The position numbers were made by a program, and so were the translations under genes. The notes below the pieces were generated by a model. That model had not been told where the DNA came from and made no database searches. It worked only from the letters and a program-made list of their open reading frames with translations. Shown in pieces: positions 51,293-60,315 of a DNA stretch of 64,000 nt (position 1 is the first letter of the stretch; each line of letters opens with the position of its first letter). Location of the stretch: assembly GCF_023243045.1 (NCBI RefSeq), contig NZ_JALKFX010000026.1, positions 1-64,000 of the forward strand. The letters are read 5' to 3'. This DNA comes from Frankia sp. AgB32. GTDB lineage: Bacteria; Actinomycetota; Actinomycetes; Frankiales; Frankiaceae.

Positions 51293-53590
51293 TCACTGGT
51301 GCCGTTCCGCGTTTCCGTCGGTCGGGATCAGCGGACTGCGGGGGCCGTTCCAGCTGAGGGCGAGGGTATCGCGAGCCCGGGTGGCGGCAACGAAAAGCAG
51401 CGCCTGCGCCTTGCGGAGCTCCTGGGCGTAACGCACTGGGTCCCCGGCGGCGAAACGGTGGATGGCGGTGCGGGGGATGACGCCGTCGGTGACGGCGACG
51501 ATAGCCAGGTTCTGGTATTCGAGGCCTTTGAACCGGTGCATGGTGCCGACGTGGATCTGGCCGTCGCCCCGCGGGCCGTCCTTGGTGAGTTCGACGCAGG
51601 TGAGGCCTTCAGCGGTCAGGTGGTCGATGGTGCGGCCGACGAGATTGCGGTCGGCGACGCAGACGGCGATCCGTCCGGCCGGGTCCACCGCTGCCTGGCC
51701 CTTGGCGGTGGACAGTTGAGTGCGCCAGTCGATCAGGGTCTTGGCCAGCTCCTCGAGTTCCTTGTCCCAGGTCGGGTACCCGTCGACGGTGGGTCGACGA
51801 CCGTGCAGGACGGAGCGGTAGCCGGCGAGGGTGTCGGTGCCGTCGTCGAGATCGTCGTAGGCGCCGCGGCCGGTCGCCACGATGCGCAGCGCCCAGGCGA
51901 GGATCTCCCGGGTGGTGCGGTAGCTGAGGGTCAGCCGGCTGGAACGGCCGCGGATGTTGATGCCGAGCGGTCCGAGGGTCACGTGGTGGTCGTAGATGCG
52001 CTGGTGGGTGTCGCCCGCGATGAACAGATCGTTCGGGCCAGGGGGGACCATCGCGCGCAGCATCTTCCAGTGGGCGGCGCGGAGATCCTGGGCTTCGTCG
52101 ACGATGACGTGCCGGTAGCGGTAGGTGCGGTTGCCGCGGCCGGAGCTGTCGTCCGCCACGCGTTCCTGGATGCGGCGGGCGCGGTCGTTCTCGTAGCGGG
52201 CGGCGCGTTCGGCGGCCTGCCCCCAGGTTTCGATCCCGAGCTTGTCGAGCCGGGCGGTGAGCTGTTCGACGAGTTTCCAGATCCGGTTGCGGTCGAGCCG
52301 GGTGAGGGCTCGGCCGCGGCCGGCCCGGCGGACCTGGAAGTACTCGGCGCGCGTGGTAACGGCCTGGCCCAGGATGACCTGTTCCCATTCGTCGAACAGG
52401 AAGTCGGCGTCCCAGGCGGTTTCGCCAAGTTCAGCGAGGAGCTGGCGGAGTTCAGTGAGTGCCGCCTGGTCGCTGACGCGCCGCTTGCGATGGTGGGCTG
52501 AGGTGTTCTCACCAAGAACACGGGCGGCGAGCTGGTCGATGTGGGTGACGTCGACGCACGCCAGATCGGCCGGGTCGTTCAGCAGGGAGGCGAGCCTCAT
52601 CCGCAGGTCGCTGGCCAGGTTCGCCGTGTAGGTGGTGAGCAGGATCGATTTCCCTGCGCCGGGTGGGAGCTGACCGATGAGGTGCTTGACCCGGTGCAGG
52701 GCGACGATCGTCTTGCCGGTACCGGGGCCGCCGGAGACCCGGGCGGGGCCGCGGTAGTTCGCGTGGGCGACACGGGCCTGGGCGGGGTGGAGGAACACCT
52801 TCCAGGCCCGGAAGTCGCCTTCTTCGATGGCGGAGCGGACCTCGTCGTCGACGGTGGTGACCTGGGTACGGTTGAGGGCGGCGGCCATGTCGTCGAGGTC
52901 GGGCCGTACCTCGAGGCGGACGTGCGCGGTGATCTCGGCACGGACCTCATCGGGAGTCATGCCCGCTGCCAGGGCGTAGAGGACGTCCTTGGACAGCGCA
53001 GGGGCGCTGTCCAGAAGGATGTCGAGCTCGGTGTCTGTGGTGACGGCGAGGGCAAGCGGAATGAGCGGCTCGGCGACCCCGAGGTCAAGCAGCTGGTCAG
53101 GGACGTATCCGGCGAGCAGCGCTGGGGCGGGTTCTGGTTCGACCGGAAGCGCCGGCTGGTCCGGCTCTGGCACGCCACCAGGGCTGGGGGCGGGTTCCGG
53201 CTCCCGGACTGGCGTGAGGGTGATGCCCGCGCGGCGCAGGGCGCTGTCACCGACGACGGACAGGTCGACGAACTCGATTTCGCCGGTAATGCGGTTGATC
53301 GCGACCTGGAGCTGTTCGTAAACGTGCTTGCGGTCACGGATGGCGATCAGAAGCCAGCTCTGGGTGCCGTCGGGGTCCACGCCGGCCGGGGTGAGCAGCG
53401 CGCGGAAGTCGCCAGTGACCTTGGCCCGGTAGATCCGACCGTCGCCCTTGAGCGGCCTGAGGTCGAGGCCGGGCTGGTCGGGGTTGTTCCGGAAGGTATG
53501 GCAGAAGTCGTAGAACCGGGCCTTGATCCGGCCATCGAGCCGATAGACCTCCTCTTCGGCTTTGCGATAGAGGCTGATCCGGGCCTTCAT
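51293..53590 (-). CDS. UvrD-like helicase with N-terminal ParE/RelE-like domain
   Basis: A 765-aa protein. Residues 1-95 resemble a ParE/RelE toxin fold: RIKARFYDFCHTFRNNPDQP, then LRPLKGDGRIYRAKVTGDFR and IAIRDRKHVYEQL. Residues about 245-760 are a superfamily 1 helicase with Walker A SGGPGTGKTIVALHR near 287, Walker B HVIVDEAQDLRAAHWKML near 497, LTLSYRTTREILAWALRI, motif V GTMHRFKGLEYQNLAIV near 683 and motif VI VAATRARDTLAL near 737. It would unwind DNA or RNA-DNA. The start overlaps the stop of the large helicase by ATGA (53587-53590). It is the last gene of the defence-like operon, convergent with the AlpA-like gene. Confidence 0.9.
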   Translation of the reverse strand: MKARISLYRKAEEEVYRLDGRIKARFYDFCHTFRNNPDQPGLDLRPLKGDGRIYRAKVTGDFRALLTPAGVDPDGTQSWLLIAIRDRKHVYEQLQVAINRITGEIEFVDLSVVGDSALRRAGITLTPVREPEPAPSPGGVPEPDQPALPVEPEPAPALLAGYVPDQLLDLGVAEPLIPLALAVTTDTELDILLDSAPALSKDVLYALAAGMTPDEVRAEITAHVRLEVRPDLDDMAAALNRTQVTTVDDEVRSAIEEGDFRAWKVFLHPAQARVAHANYRGPARVSGGPGTGKTIVALHRVKHLIGQLPPGAGKSILLTTYTANLASDLRMRLASLLNDPADLACVDVTHIDQLAARVLGENTSAHHRKRRVSDQAALTELRQLLAELGETAWDADFLFDEWEQVILGQAVTTRAEYFQVRRAGRGRALTRLDRNRIWKLVEQLTARLDKLGIETWGQAAERAARYENDRARRIQERVADDSSGRGNRTYRYRHVIVDEAQDLRAAHWKMLRAMVPPGPNDLFIAGDTHQRIYDHHVTLGPLGINIRGRSSRLTLSYRTTREILAWALRIVATGRGAYDDLDDGTDTLAGYRSVLHGRRPTVDGYPTWDKELEELAKTLIDWRTQLSTAKGQAAVDPAGRIAVCVADRNLVGRTIDHLTAEGLTCVELTKDGPRGDGQIHVGTMHRFKGLEYQNLAIVAVTDGVIPRTAIHRFAAGDPVRYAQELRKAQALLFVAATRARDTLALSWNGPRSPLIPTDGNAERHQ

Positions 53591-56500
53591 CGAGTGGCGC
53601 CTTCCTGCCGGGGGCCTTCCTGGCCGGGGCCGAGAAGCGTGCGCAGCTCGGTGAGGTGTTCCAGCCAGCCGGCGGCGGTACGGATGGTCCAGCCTGCGGC
53701 GGCATAGGCGGCGTCGCGCCGCTCCCCTTCGTCGTCCCCGTCGCGGTGAGCGGGAACCACTGCGACCCGGTGGCCTTCCCAGCCGAGGTCGGCCTGCCAG
53801 CGGCTGGCCCCCAGTTCGTAGCCGGGAACCGGGACAGGCACGCCCCCGCGGGCCAGGATCTCGGTGAGTTGGCGCAGTTCGGGGACGTCGTCCTCCTGAA
53901 GCTCCCTGATTTCTTCCCAGGCCGCGTCGAGCGGCCCCTCGCTGGTCGCCGCATCGGCGGCCCGACTCGTCTGGATCATCGGCGCGGACGGCGGCGCGAT
54001 CGTGGGCGCCGCCTCGACTGCCAAGGCGGCCGGCGGCGTGCGGTCGAGCGAGTCGAGCTCACCGGCGCCACCGCACACGGCGAGTACCTCGACGGGGAAG
54101 TCGGCGGCAGTGCTGGTGGCGAGCTGCACACCGTCGCCGCCATTGGCGGTGAGGAACTGGGTGAGGTTGGTCCAGTACAGCCAGGCCCGCCACCGCTGGC
54201 GGTGACCGTTCTCGTCCAGGGCCACCGAGCTGTCGTCGAGGACGGCGACGGCGGACCAGCGCGGCGTGGCCGGCTCGGCGGCGTCGAGCGTGACGAGGAT
54301 CAGCAGGCCGTTGCCGTCGCGGCTCCGGAAGAGGAACCAGTCCCCGGCCGGCCCAGGCCGGCCGGGCGCGGCCGGGCGCGGCGTAGCACCGCCCAGCTCA
54401 CGCAGCTCACGGCGCAGCGCAGCGGCGAGCGAGTCGGGCTGGGCCGCGCTGACGAGCTGCTCGGTCCCGGGCGTGGGAAGAAGGCCGGCGACCAGCGCGC
54501 CTGCCAGCCGCGACCACCTGACCCGGTCCGGTTCCCGCAGATAGGCGATCAGACTGCTGATCGGGTTGGTGAACACGTGCGGCGCGAGCTGAGCGCGCTG
54601 GCCGCCGAACTGCTCGTAGGACTCCCGGGCGATCTGCTGGGCTCGCCCGTCGTAGGGCGGCCAGACCGGAACGCCGGGACGCTGCTCGAACAGGTCGACG
54701 TCGTCCCAGGTGATCTGGAAGACGGCCGCGCCGTCCGCGCGCAACCGGGTCCGGGCGGCGGCGTCGGGGGCGATGCGGTTGTGGTCGGCGGTGGCGTGGA
54801 AGCGGAAGCCTTCCAGGTAGACGTGGACCTTCTGGCTGGGCCCGTCGACCCGGGTGAAGGTGAAGTCGGCGCGGGTGCCGGCCAGCTGGTTCTGGGCGGT
54901 CAGCCGCCAGTGGACGAGGTCCTGGCCGGTGGTGAAACGCAGGTGGCCGCTGGCGTGGCCGTCCTCGTCCAGCGCGACGCCGTCGGAGATCCGCGCCCAG
55001 GTCCGTAGCGTGGCGAGGAAGCGGGCTTCCAGATCCGACTCGACCTGGCCGTCCAGGCCGACGTCGCCGGTGTTCGCGACGGCCGCGACCGTCCAGCCGT
55101 CCTCGCCGTCCTCGTCGAACAGCAGCGTTTCCAGCATGGCCTGCGCGGTCTGGCGGGAGACGACGTCCTGCTGGCGTTCGGGGGTGTAGCGGTGCAGGCA
55201 GCGGTGGCAGGCCCGGCGCTGCTCCTCGGCGCACGGGCAGGCCCCCAGCGCCTCGTAGGCGGCGCGCAGGGTGTCGCGCATCGCCTCCGGCGTGACGAGC
55301 CGGTCGAGGTAGCCGGTGCCGCCGGGCAGGGAGTCGAACAGCACCAGATACCAGCGCCGCTCCCCTGTGCCCGGGTCCGGCATCGAGGCCAGGGTCGTGT
55401 CCAGGTGCTGCGGATCACCGCCGAAGTGCAGGTCGACACCCATCCGCAGGGCGGCGCGGAATGACCACACCCGGGTGTCGACGTCGGCGGTGGCGGCCGG
55501 CAGCAGGATCCGCAGCGCTTCGGTGCGCAGCCGGTGGGCCAGCAGCACCGGCTCCTGGGTGACGCCGCTGTCGCGTTTCCCGCGGCGCAGGGGGCACCAG
55601 GGGCGATGGTGCTTCAGCGCCGGGTGGCGCGCCGCCGAGGAGCTGAGCGCGTCCGGGTCGTGGTCGAACACCGGCCGGCCGTCGGCGGTCGCCGCCCCGC
55701 AGCCGGTACACACATGGAAGGGAGCGATCCGGACCCGGTGGCCGGCGAAGTGGTCGTGGGACCGGGCATCGAACCGCAGGGGGCCGACGTTGATGCGTCC
55801 GATCATCGCGGTGCGGCAGTGGTCAAGGCCGAAGGCGGCGCGGGTGTGGCGCCAGGAGCCGGGCTCGAGCGCGTCGAGGGGGAAGTCGACGGCGTCGATC
55901 TCGGTGTAGAAGCGCTGGTCACGTTCGTCGCGGTCGTCGCTGATCCGGGCGTCCTCCTGCTTGTCGCGGGAGGTGACGGTGACCGGCTCGATCACCTGGA
56001 ACAGGCAGGACCCGTCGTCGGCGATGTGATCGGTGTGGCAGCGGGGGCAGGGCGAGCGGTCGGCGGCGGCGTTCTCGGTCCGCACATAGCCGCAGCCGGG
56101 GCAGAACCGCCAGGTCTGCCAGTCCCGCCGACCGTCAGTGGTGATCTCCAGGCCGGTGATCTCGTGGCGGTAGCCGTTCACGTAGAAGCTGTTGCCCGGG
56201 GCCAGCTCGGACAGCGCAAGCCGGCGCGGCCGCTCGTAGGACACTGTCTTCGAGCTGTACCGGGGCCGGCCGGTCGCCGGGTCGACGCCGTCCTGGCCGT
56301 ACAGAGTGGCCGACAGGGTGGTGGTCGTGTCGATCAGCGCGTAGTTCGGCAGCAGGCCCAGGTCGCACAGCGCGCTCTGTGCCGGCGTGTCCCCGACCTC
56401 GAGCAGCCGTCGGCTCACCCCGCGACGCTCGGCGTCCAGTTCTGCCCTCTGTTCGGCCTGCTCCGGGTTGGAGTCGTGCAGTTCGCCGGATGCGTCGTCG

Positions 56501-59500
56501 ATCGCCCGCAGCCGGGCTCGCAGCCCGTCCTCGGTCCTACGCCACTGTCGTTCGGCCTGTTCGACTGCGCTGCGCAGGCCGCCGGTGGCGTAGGCCCGCA
56601 GTTCCGTCTGGGCCTGGTCGCTGACGCCGGTCGGGAACAGGGCGAGGAACCCTCCGACCAGCTCCTCGCCGGAGGCGAGCGCGGACGCAACGAGGTCGAC
56701 CAGATAACCCGACGGGCCGAACAACGTCGGCGCGCGGCGGGGCAGGGCGCGCAGCACCACCCCGTCGGGCCGGGTCAGCCGGCCGGCGGCGGCCAGGTCC
56801 AGCAGGTGCGCCAGGTACTGGCGCCGAAGGATCTCCACCGCGGACAGGTAGCAGCCCGGCGGCACGATCTGCCCCGAGATCATGTCCTTGGGCCGGTCGA
56901 GGAAATACAGGTCGCGGCGTCGCCGGTCCAGGACGGTCAGCAGGAAGGCGTTGCCGGTGCGCCGCCCGGCCCGGCCGACCTGTTGGGCGTAGTTCGCCGG
57001 CCGGCGGGGCAGCGCGCCGAGCACCACCGTGGAGAGATCCCCGACGTCGATGCCGAGCTCCAGCGTCGGCGTGCACGACAGCACGTTCGGGTCCTTGAAC
57101 CCGGTGCCGTCGCGGAACGCCTTCTCGACCAGCTCCCGCTGGCGCCGGGTCAGCATCCCGGTGTGCTCGGCGGTAATCACCTGGTAGGGGCCGGCGGTCC
57201 GGTAGAGGCGGCGGTAGTAGTCCTGCGTGAAGTCGCGGTCGCGGTGGTGGCGGCCAAGTCGCTCGGGCTGGTCGCCGGCGGCCAGCTGCCGGTTGCGGCA
57301 CCGGTAGGACGGGCACGGCGCGTCACGCCACTCCTCCAGCAGCGACGGGTGCACCGTCTGCTCCCAGAAGCAGACCGGGCAGCGGACGAACGCGGCCCTC
57401 ACCTCCTCGTCGGTCAGCAGCTCCGCCTCGATGATCCCCGGTGACAGCCCGTAGAGCCGGGCGGTGGTGTCCCGCGGGGTGTGCGATGCCAGCAGGCCGG
57501 CGCCGACCAACGCGGGCAGCAGCGTCGCCCAGAACTCCGGGGCCAGCTCGCGCGGCAGTTCCAGGCAGCGGCCCGCCCACCGCTCGTACCAGGACAGCCG
57601 GCCGGCGGCGACGTCGAACTCGCTGCCCGGCTTCGGCTGGGCCAGCAGGAACAGCGGCGCGGCGATCCCGCCCGGGAACGCCCGCATGCCCAGTGGACGG
57701 CCGCCCCACACCCGGTACCGGTTCGTCCCCGCCTCGTCGAGATAGCCGGCCAGCCACTGGTGGGCGACCGCCCCCCGGGTCCGCAGCCGTTCCAGCGCGA
57801 CCCGCAGCAGCGCGAGATACCGCGCATCGTCCTGTTCGACGATCGGTAGCGTCGGCCGACCCAGGTCCTCGTGGGCCTTCCGGACCAACGCGGCCGCGCC
57901 GGCCGGATCGCTGACCCGGACGTGCGCCGCCGCCGTCCGGGTCAGCTCCAGGGTCCGGCCGTTACGGGAGCGGAACCCGAACTCCATCAGGGTGTCGAAC
58001 GCCAGCCGCTGCCCGATCAGCTCCCAGGTGGCCCGGTCACCGCCCCGGCCCGACAGCAGCTTCTCCACACCCCGCAGGCCGTGCAGGTCCGGCGGCACCA
58101 CCGCCGCCAGCGTCCGGCGCTCGGCGGGCGCCTCGACAACGGCGGTGATGACGTCGGCGATCAGGTCGTTGAGCGGGGTCGGCCGGTCCTCGCGGAGCTG
58201 GTCGGCCAGCAGCGCGCGCAGCGAGAACGTGAACGAACGGTTCGCGACGAACCCGGCCCGATGCGCGGCGTCCTGGACCGAGTCGTTGAACATCAGCGTC
58301 TTGTCCTCGCCCAGCTCCCGCTCCAGCTCGCCGGAGGTGAACAGCTGGGTGATCGCGGCGGCGGCGATTGCCGCCGGGCCCGTCCCGAGGAACCGGATCG
58401 CGTTGCGCTCGCCGCACGCCGGGCACCAGTCCTCCCGGGCCGCCGTGTTCGCGGTCGGGCCCACCTGGGCCAGGACGAACGCCGCGTCTCGCGCGGTCAG
58501 CCGGGGCTGGCCGGTCGCCGGGTCGTAGTCGTCGCGCAGGATCGGCGCCCGCAGCCGGTTACGCGCCGGGTCCAGCACCAGCAGCGCGCCGCCCACACCC
58601 GGCCCGGAGGGCGCTCCACGCCGGGCGCCGGGACGATTCGTCCCCACCCACTCCAGGGCCTCCTGGTCGGTGGCCGCGATCAGGTTACGGACCCGGATCT
58701 TGTCCGCCCCCGCCGCCGCCCGACGGATCTTGAAACCATCGAACTCGACGGCCTCGTCGTCGCTCTCCGGGGAGAACGCCGCCCAGCCCGACCGGCCGCA
58801 GGCCCGGCAGTACACCGCCGGCAGGAACAGGTTCGCCGCCGGCCCGCCGGTCGTGGTCGCCGCCGGCAGCATCCGGCCGCCGTCCGGCGCCGCTGTGTCC
58901 GCCGCGCCGGCGACAGCCCAGCGGAACTCCGCCCGCGGCCACGGCAGCACCCCCCGCAGCACCCGGCTCACCGACCGGGCCCACTGGTGCACCTCGACGT
59001 GGACGAACGGCCGCGGGGTCCGCTCCCCCCGCGACGTCGGGTCGTGGGCATAGGACAGCAACGCGACGAACCGCGCCAGCGCCTCGGCAGCCTTCTCCGG
59101 TCGCCGCGTGATGGCCTCCGACCAGCCTGACGCCCCGGCCCGCCACATCATGTCCAGGATCTCCGGGCCGGTCTTCACCTCCCCGTCGAGCGCGATCATG
59201 ACCGCCCGGGTAAACAGGTGAACCCGCAGCCGCTCGCCGAGCCGGAACCGGTCGGGGTCCCGCGCACCGGTGACCGCCTCGATCAGCTCCAGCGGCGGCT
59301 CCGGGTCGCCCGCCGGGTCGGGCAGCGCGAGCAGCTCGTCCGGCGTCGGGAGCGGCAGCTGCTTCAGGTTCCCCATCGGGACGAACGCGTCGACCGACAG
59401 CAGCCGCTCGCCGATGACCGCGTCCGCGGTGAACTCGGTGCCGAACACCTGCCCGGCCACGTCCAGCAGGTCACGCCGGCCTGCCTGCCCGGCCGACGAC

Positions 59501-60315
59501 AGCGTCGCCGACGTCGCCACCGGGCAGATGTCGCCCAGCGGCCGGCCCGGCCTGGAGGCGCCGACCGCCGACGCGAGCCGGCGCAGCAGCATCGCGGCGT
59601 CGGTGCCCTGTGCCCCGTCGTAGGTGTGGAACTCGTCCACCACCACATAGCGCACGTCGGCGTCCGCCCACAGCCGCACGTCGTCCGACCGCTGCAACAA
59701 CAGGTCCAACATCTTGTAGTTCGTGATCAGGATGTCCGGCGGGGACAGCTGCATGTCCGACCGTCGGGTCAGCACCCGGGCGTAGGTCACCGCGGCCCGG
59801 TCCCCGATGTACAGGCCGGCCCGGACCTGGCCCAGTTCCGCCTCGTTCGCGACCAGCAACTCGTTGAGCCGGTTCGCCTGGTCCGTCGCCAGCGCGTTCA
59901 TCGGGTAAAGCAGGACCGCCTTCACCCCGGCCTGGCCGGCGGCCCGCATCCGGCGACAGTGGTCCAACACCGGATACAGGAACGACTCCGTCTTCCCCGA
60001 CCCGGTGCCCGTCGTCACCAACGTCGGCTGCGGGACATGGCCATGCGCCGACGACAGCCGGGCGAACGCCGCCGCCTGATGGGCATACGGCGTGAAGCCG
60101 GACCGGTGCCACTCCAGGTGCCGCTCCCAGCCCGGATCGGCCATCAGGAACGGCGTCCGCACCCGCAGGAACGGGCCGCGGAACATGCCCGACGTCTCAT
60201 CGCCCAGGAACCGGTGCAGCGCCTCCCGCGCGCCCTCGTCCGCCAACGCGTAGGTGGTCGACAGGTACTGCAGCAGGCTTTCCCTCAGCCCGCGCGCCTC
60301 GAGCGTCGGCCTCAT
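53587..60315 (-). CDS. Giant DEAD/DEAH helicase with DUF1998 and nuclease-like domains
   Basis: A 2242-aa protein. Superfamily 2 helicase motifs: Walker A TTGTGSGKTESF near residue 105, ILITNYKMLDLLLQR near 200, Walker B VVVDEFHTYDG near 227, and motif VI QQVGRAGRRTGNAF near 1113 after TPTLELGIDVGDL. A DUF1998/zinc-binding region follows (LFDSLPGGTGYLDRLV, then ACPCAEEQRRACHRCLHRY near 1705). Near 1812-1835 GTRADFTFTR and VHVYLEGFRFHA resemble a Vsr/PD-(D/E)XK nuclease core, and a similar pattern recurs near 2172 (WQADLGWEGHRVAVV). The ATG at 60315 overlaps the methyltransferase stop (ATGA) and has GGAGGT 9 bases upstream. Closest known types are DruE of Druantia and DrmA plus DrmB of DISARM; no full match is claimed. 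Confidence 0.92.
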   Translation of the reverse strand: MRPTLEARGLRESLLQYLSTTYALADEGAREALHRFLGDETSGMFRGPFLRVRTPFLMADPGWERHLEWHRSGFTPYAHQAAAFARLSSAHGHVPQPTLVTTGTGSGKTESFLYPVLDHCRRMRAAGQAGVKAVLLYPMNALATDQANRLNELLVANEAELGQVRAGLYIGDRAAVTYARVLTRRSDMQLSPPDILITNYKMLDLLLQRSDDVRLWADADVRYVVVDEFHTYDGAQGTDAAMLLRRLASAVGASRPGRPLGDICPVATSATLSSAGQAGRRDLLDVAGQVFGTEFTADAVIGERLLSVDAFVPMGNLKQLPLPTPDELLALPDPAGDPEPPLELIEAVTGARDPDRFRLGERLRVHLFTRAVMIALDGEVKTGPEILDMMWRAGASGWSEAITRRPEKAAEALARFVALLSYAHDPTSRGERTPRPFVHVEVHQWARSVSRVLRGVLPWPRAEFRWAVAGAADTAAPDGGRMLPAATTTGGPAANLFLPAVYCRACGRSGWAAFSPESDDEAVEFDGFKIRRAAAGADKIRVRNLIAATDQEALEWVGTNRPGARRGAPSGPGVGGALLVLDPARNRLRAPILRDDYDPATGQPRLTARDAAFVLAQVGPTANTAAREDWCPACGERNAIRFLGTGPAAIAAAAITQLFTSGELERELGEDKTLMFNDSVQDAAHRAGFVANRSFTFSLRALLADQLREDRPTPLNDLIADVITAVVEAPAERRTLAAVVPPDLHGLRGVEKLLSGRGGDRATWELIGQRLAFDTLMEFGFRSRNGRTLELTRTAAAHVRVSDPAGAAALVRKAHEDLGRPTLPIVEQDDARYLALLRVALERLRTRGAVAHQWLAGYLDEAGTNRYRVWGGRPLGMRAFPGGIAAPLFLLAQPKPGSEFDVAAGRLSWYERWAGRCLELPRELAPEFWATLLPALVGAGLLASHTPRDTTARLYGLSPGIIEAELLTDEEVRAAFVRCPVCFWEQTVHPSLLEEWRDAPCPSYRCRNRQLAAGDQPERLGRHHRDRDFTQDYYRRLYRTAGPYQVITAEHTGMLTRRQRELVEKAFRDGTGFKDPNVLSCTPTLELGIDVGDLSTVVLGALPRRPANYAQQVGRAGRRTGNAFLLTVLDRRRRDLYFLDRPKDMISGQIVPPGCYLSAVEILRRQYLAHLLDLAAAGRLTRPDGVVLRALPRRAPTLFGPSGYLVDLVASALASGEELVGGFLALFPTGVSDQAQTELRAYATGGLRSAVEQAERQWRRTEDGLRARLRAIDDASGELHDSNPEQAEQRAELDAERRGVSRRLLEVGDTPAQSALCDLGLLPNYALIDTTTTLSATLYGQDGVDPATGRPRYSSKTVSYERPRRLALSELAPGNSFYVNGYRHEITGLEITTDGRRDWQTWRFCPGCGYVRTENAAADRSPCPRCHTDHIADDGSCLFQVIEPVTVTSRDKQEDARISDDRDERDQRFYTEIDAVDFPLDALEPGSWRHTRAAFGLDHCRTAMIGRINVGPLRFDARSHDHFAGHRVRIAPFHVCTGCGAATADGRPVFDHDPDALSSSAARHPALKHHRPWCPLRRGKRDSGVTQEPVLLAHRLRTEALRILLPAATADVDTRVWSFRAALRMGVDLHFGGDPQHLDTTLASMPDPGTGERRWYLVLFDSLPGGTGYLDRLVTPEAMRDTLRAAYEALGACPCAEEQRRACHRCLHRYTPERQQDVVSRQTAQAMLETLLFDEDGEDGWTVAAVANTGDVGLDGQVESDLEARFLATLRTWARISDGVALDEDGHASGHLRFTTGQDLVHWRLTAQNQLAGTRADFTFTRVDGPSQKVHVYLEGFRFHATADHNRIAPDAAARTRLRADGAAVFQITWDDVDLFEQRPGVPVWPPYDGRAQQIARESYEQFGGQRAQLAPHVFTNPISSLIAYLREPDRVRWSRLAGALVAGLLPTPGTEQLVSAAQPDSLAAALRRELRELGGATPRPAAPGRPGPAGDWFLFRSRDGNGLLILVTLDAAEPATPRWSAVAVLDDSSVALDENGHRQRWRAWLYWTNLTQFLTANGGDGVQLATSTAADFPVEVLAVCGGAGELDSLDRTPPAALAVEAAPTIAPPSAPMIQTSRAADAATSEGPLDAAWEEIRELQEDDVPELRQLTEILARGGVPVPVPGYELGASRWQADLGWEGHRVAVVPAHRDGDDEGERRDAAYAAAGWTIRTAAGWLEHLTELRTLLGPGQEGPRQEGATR

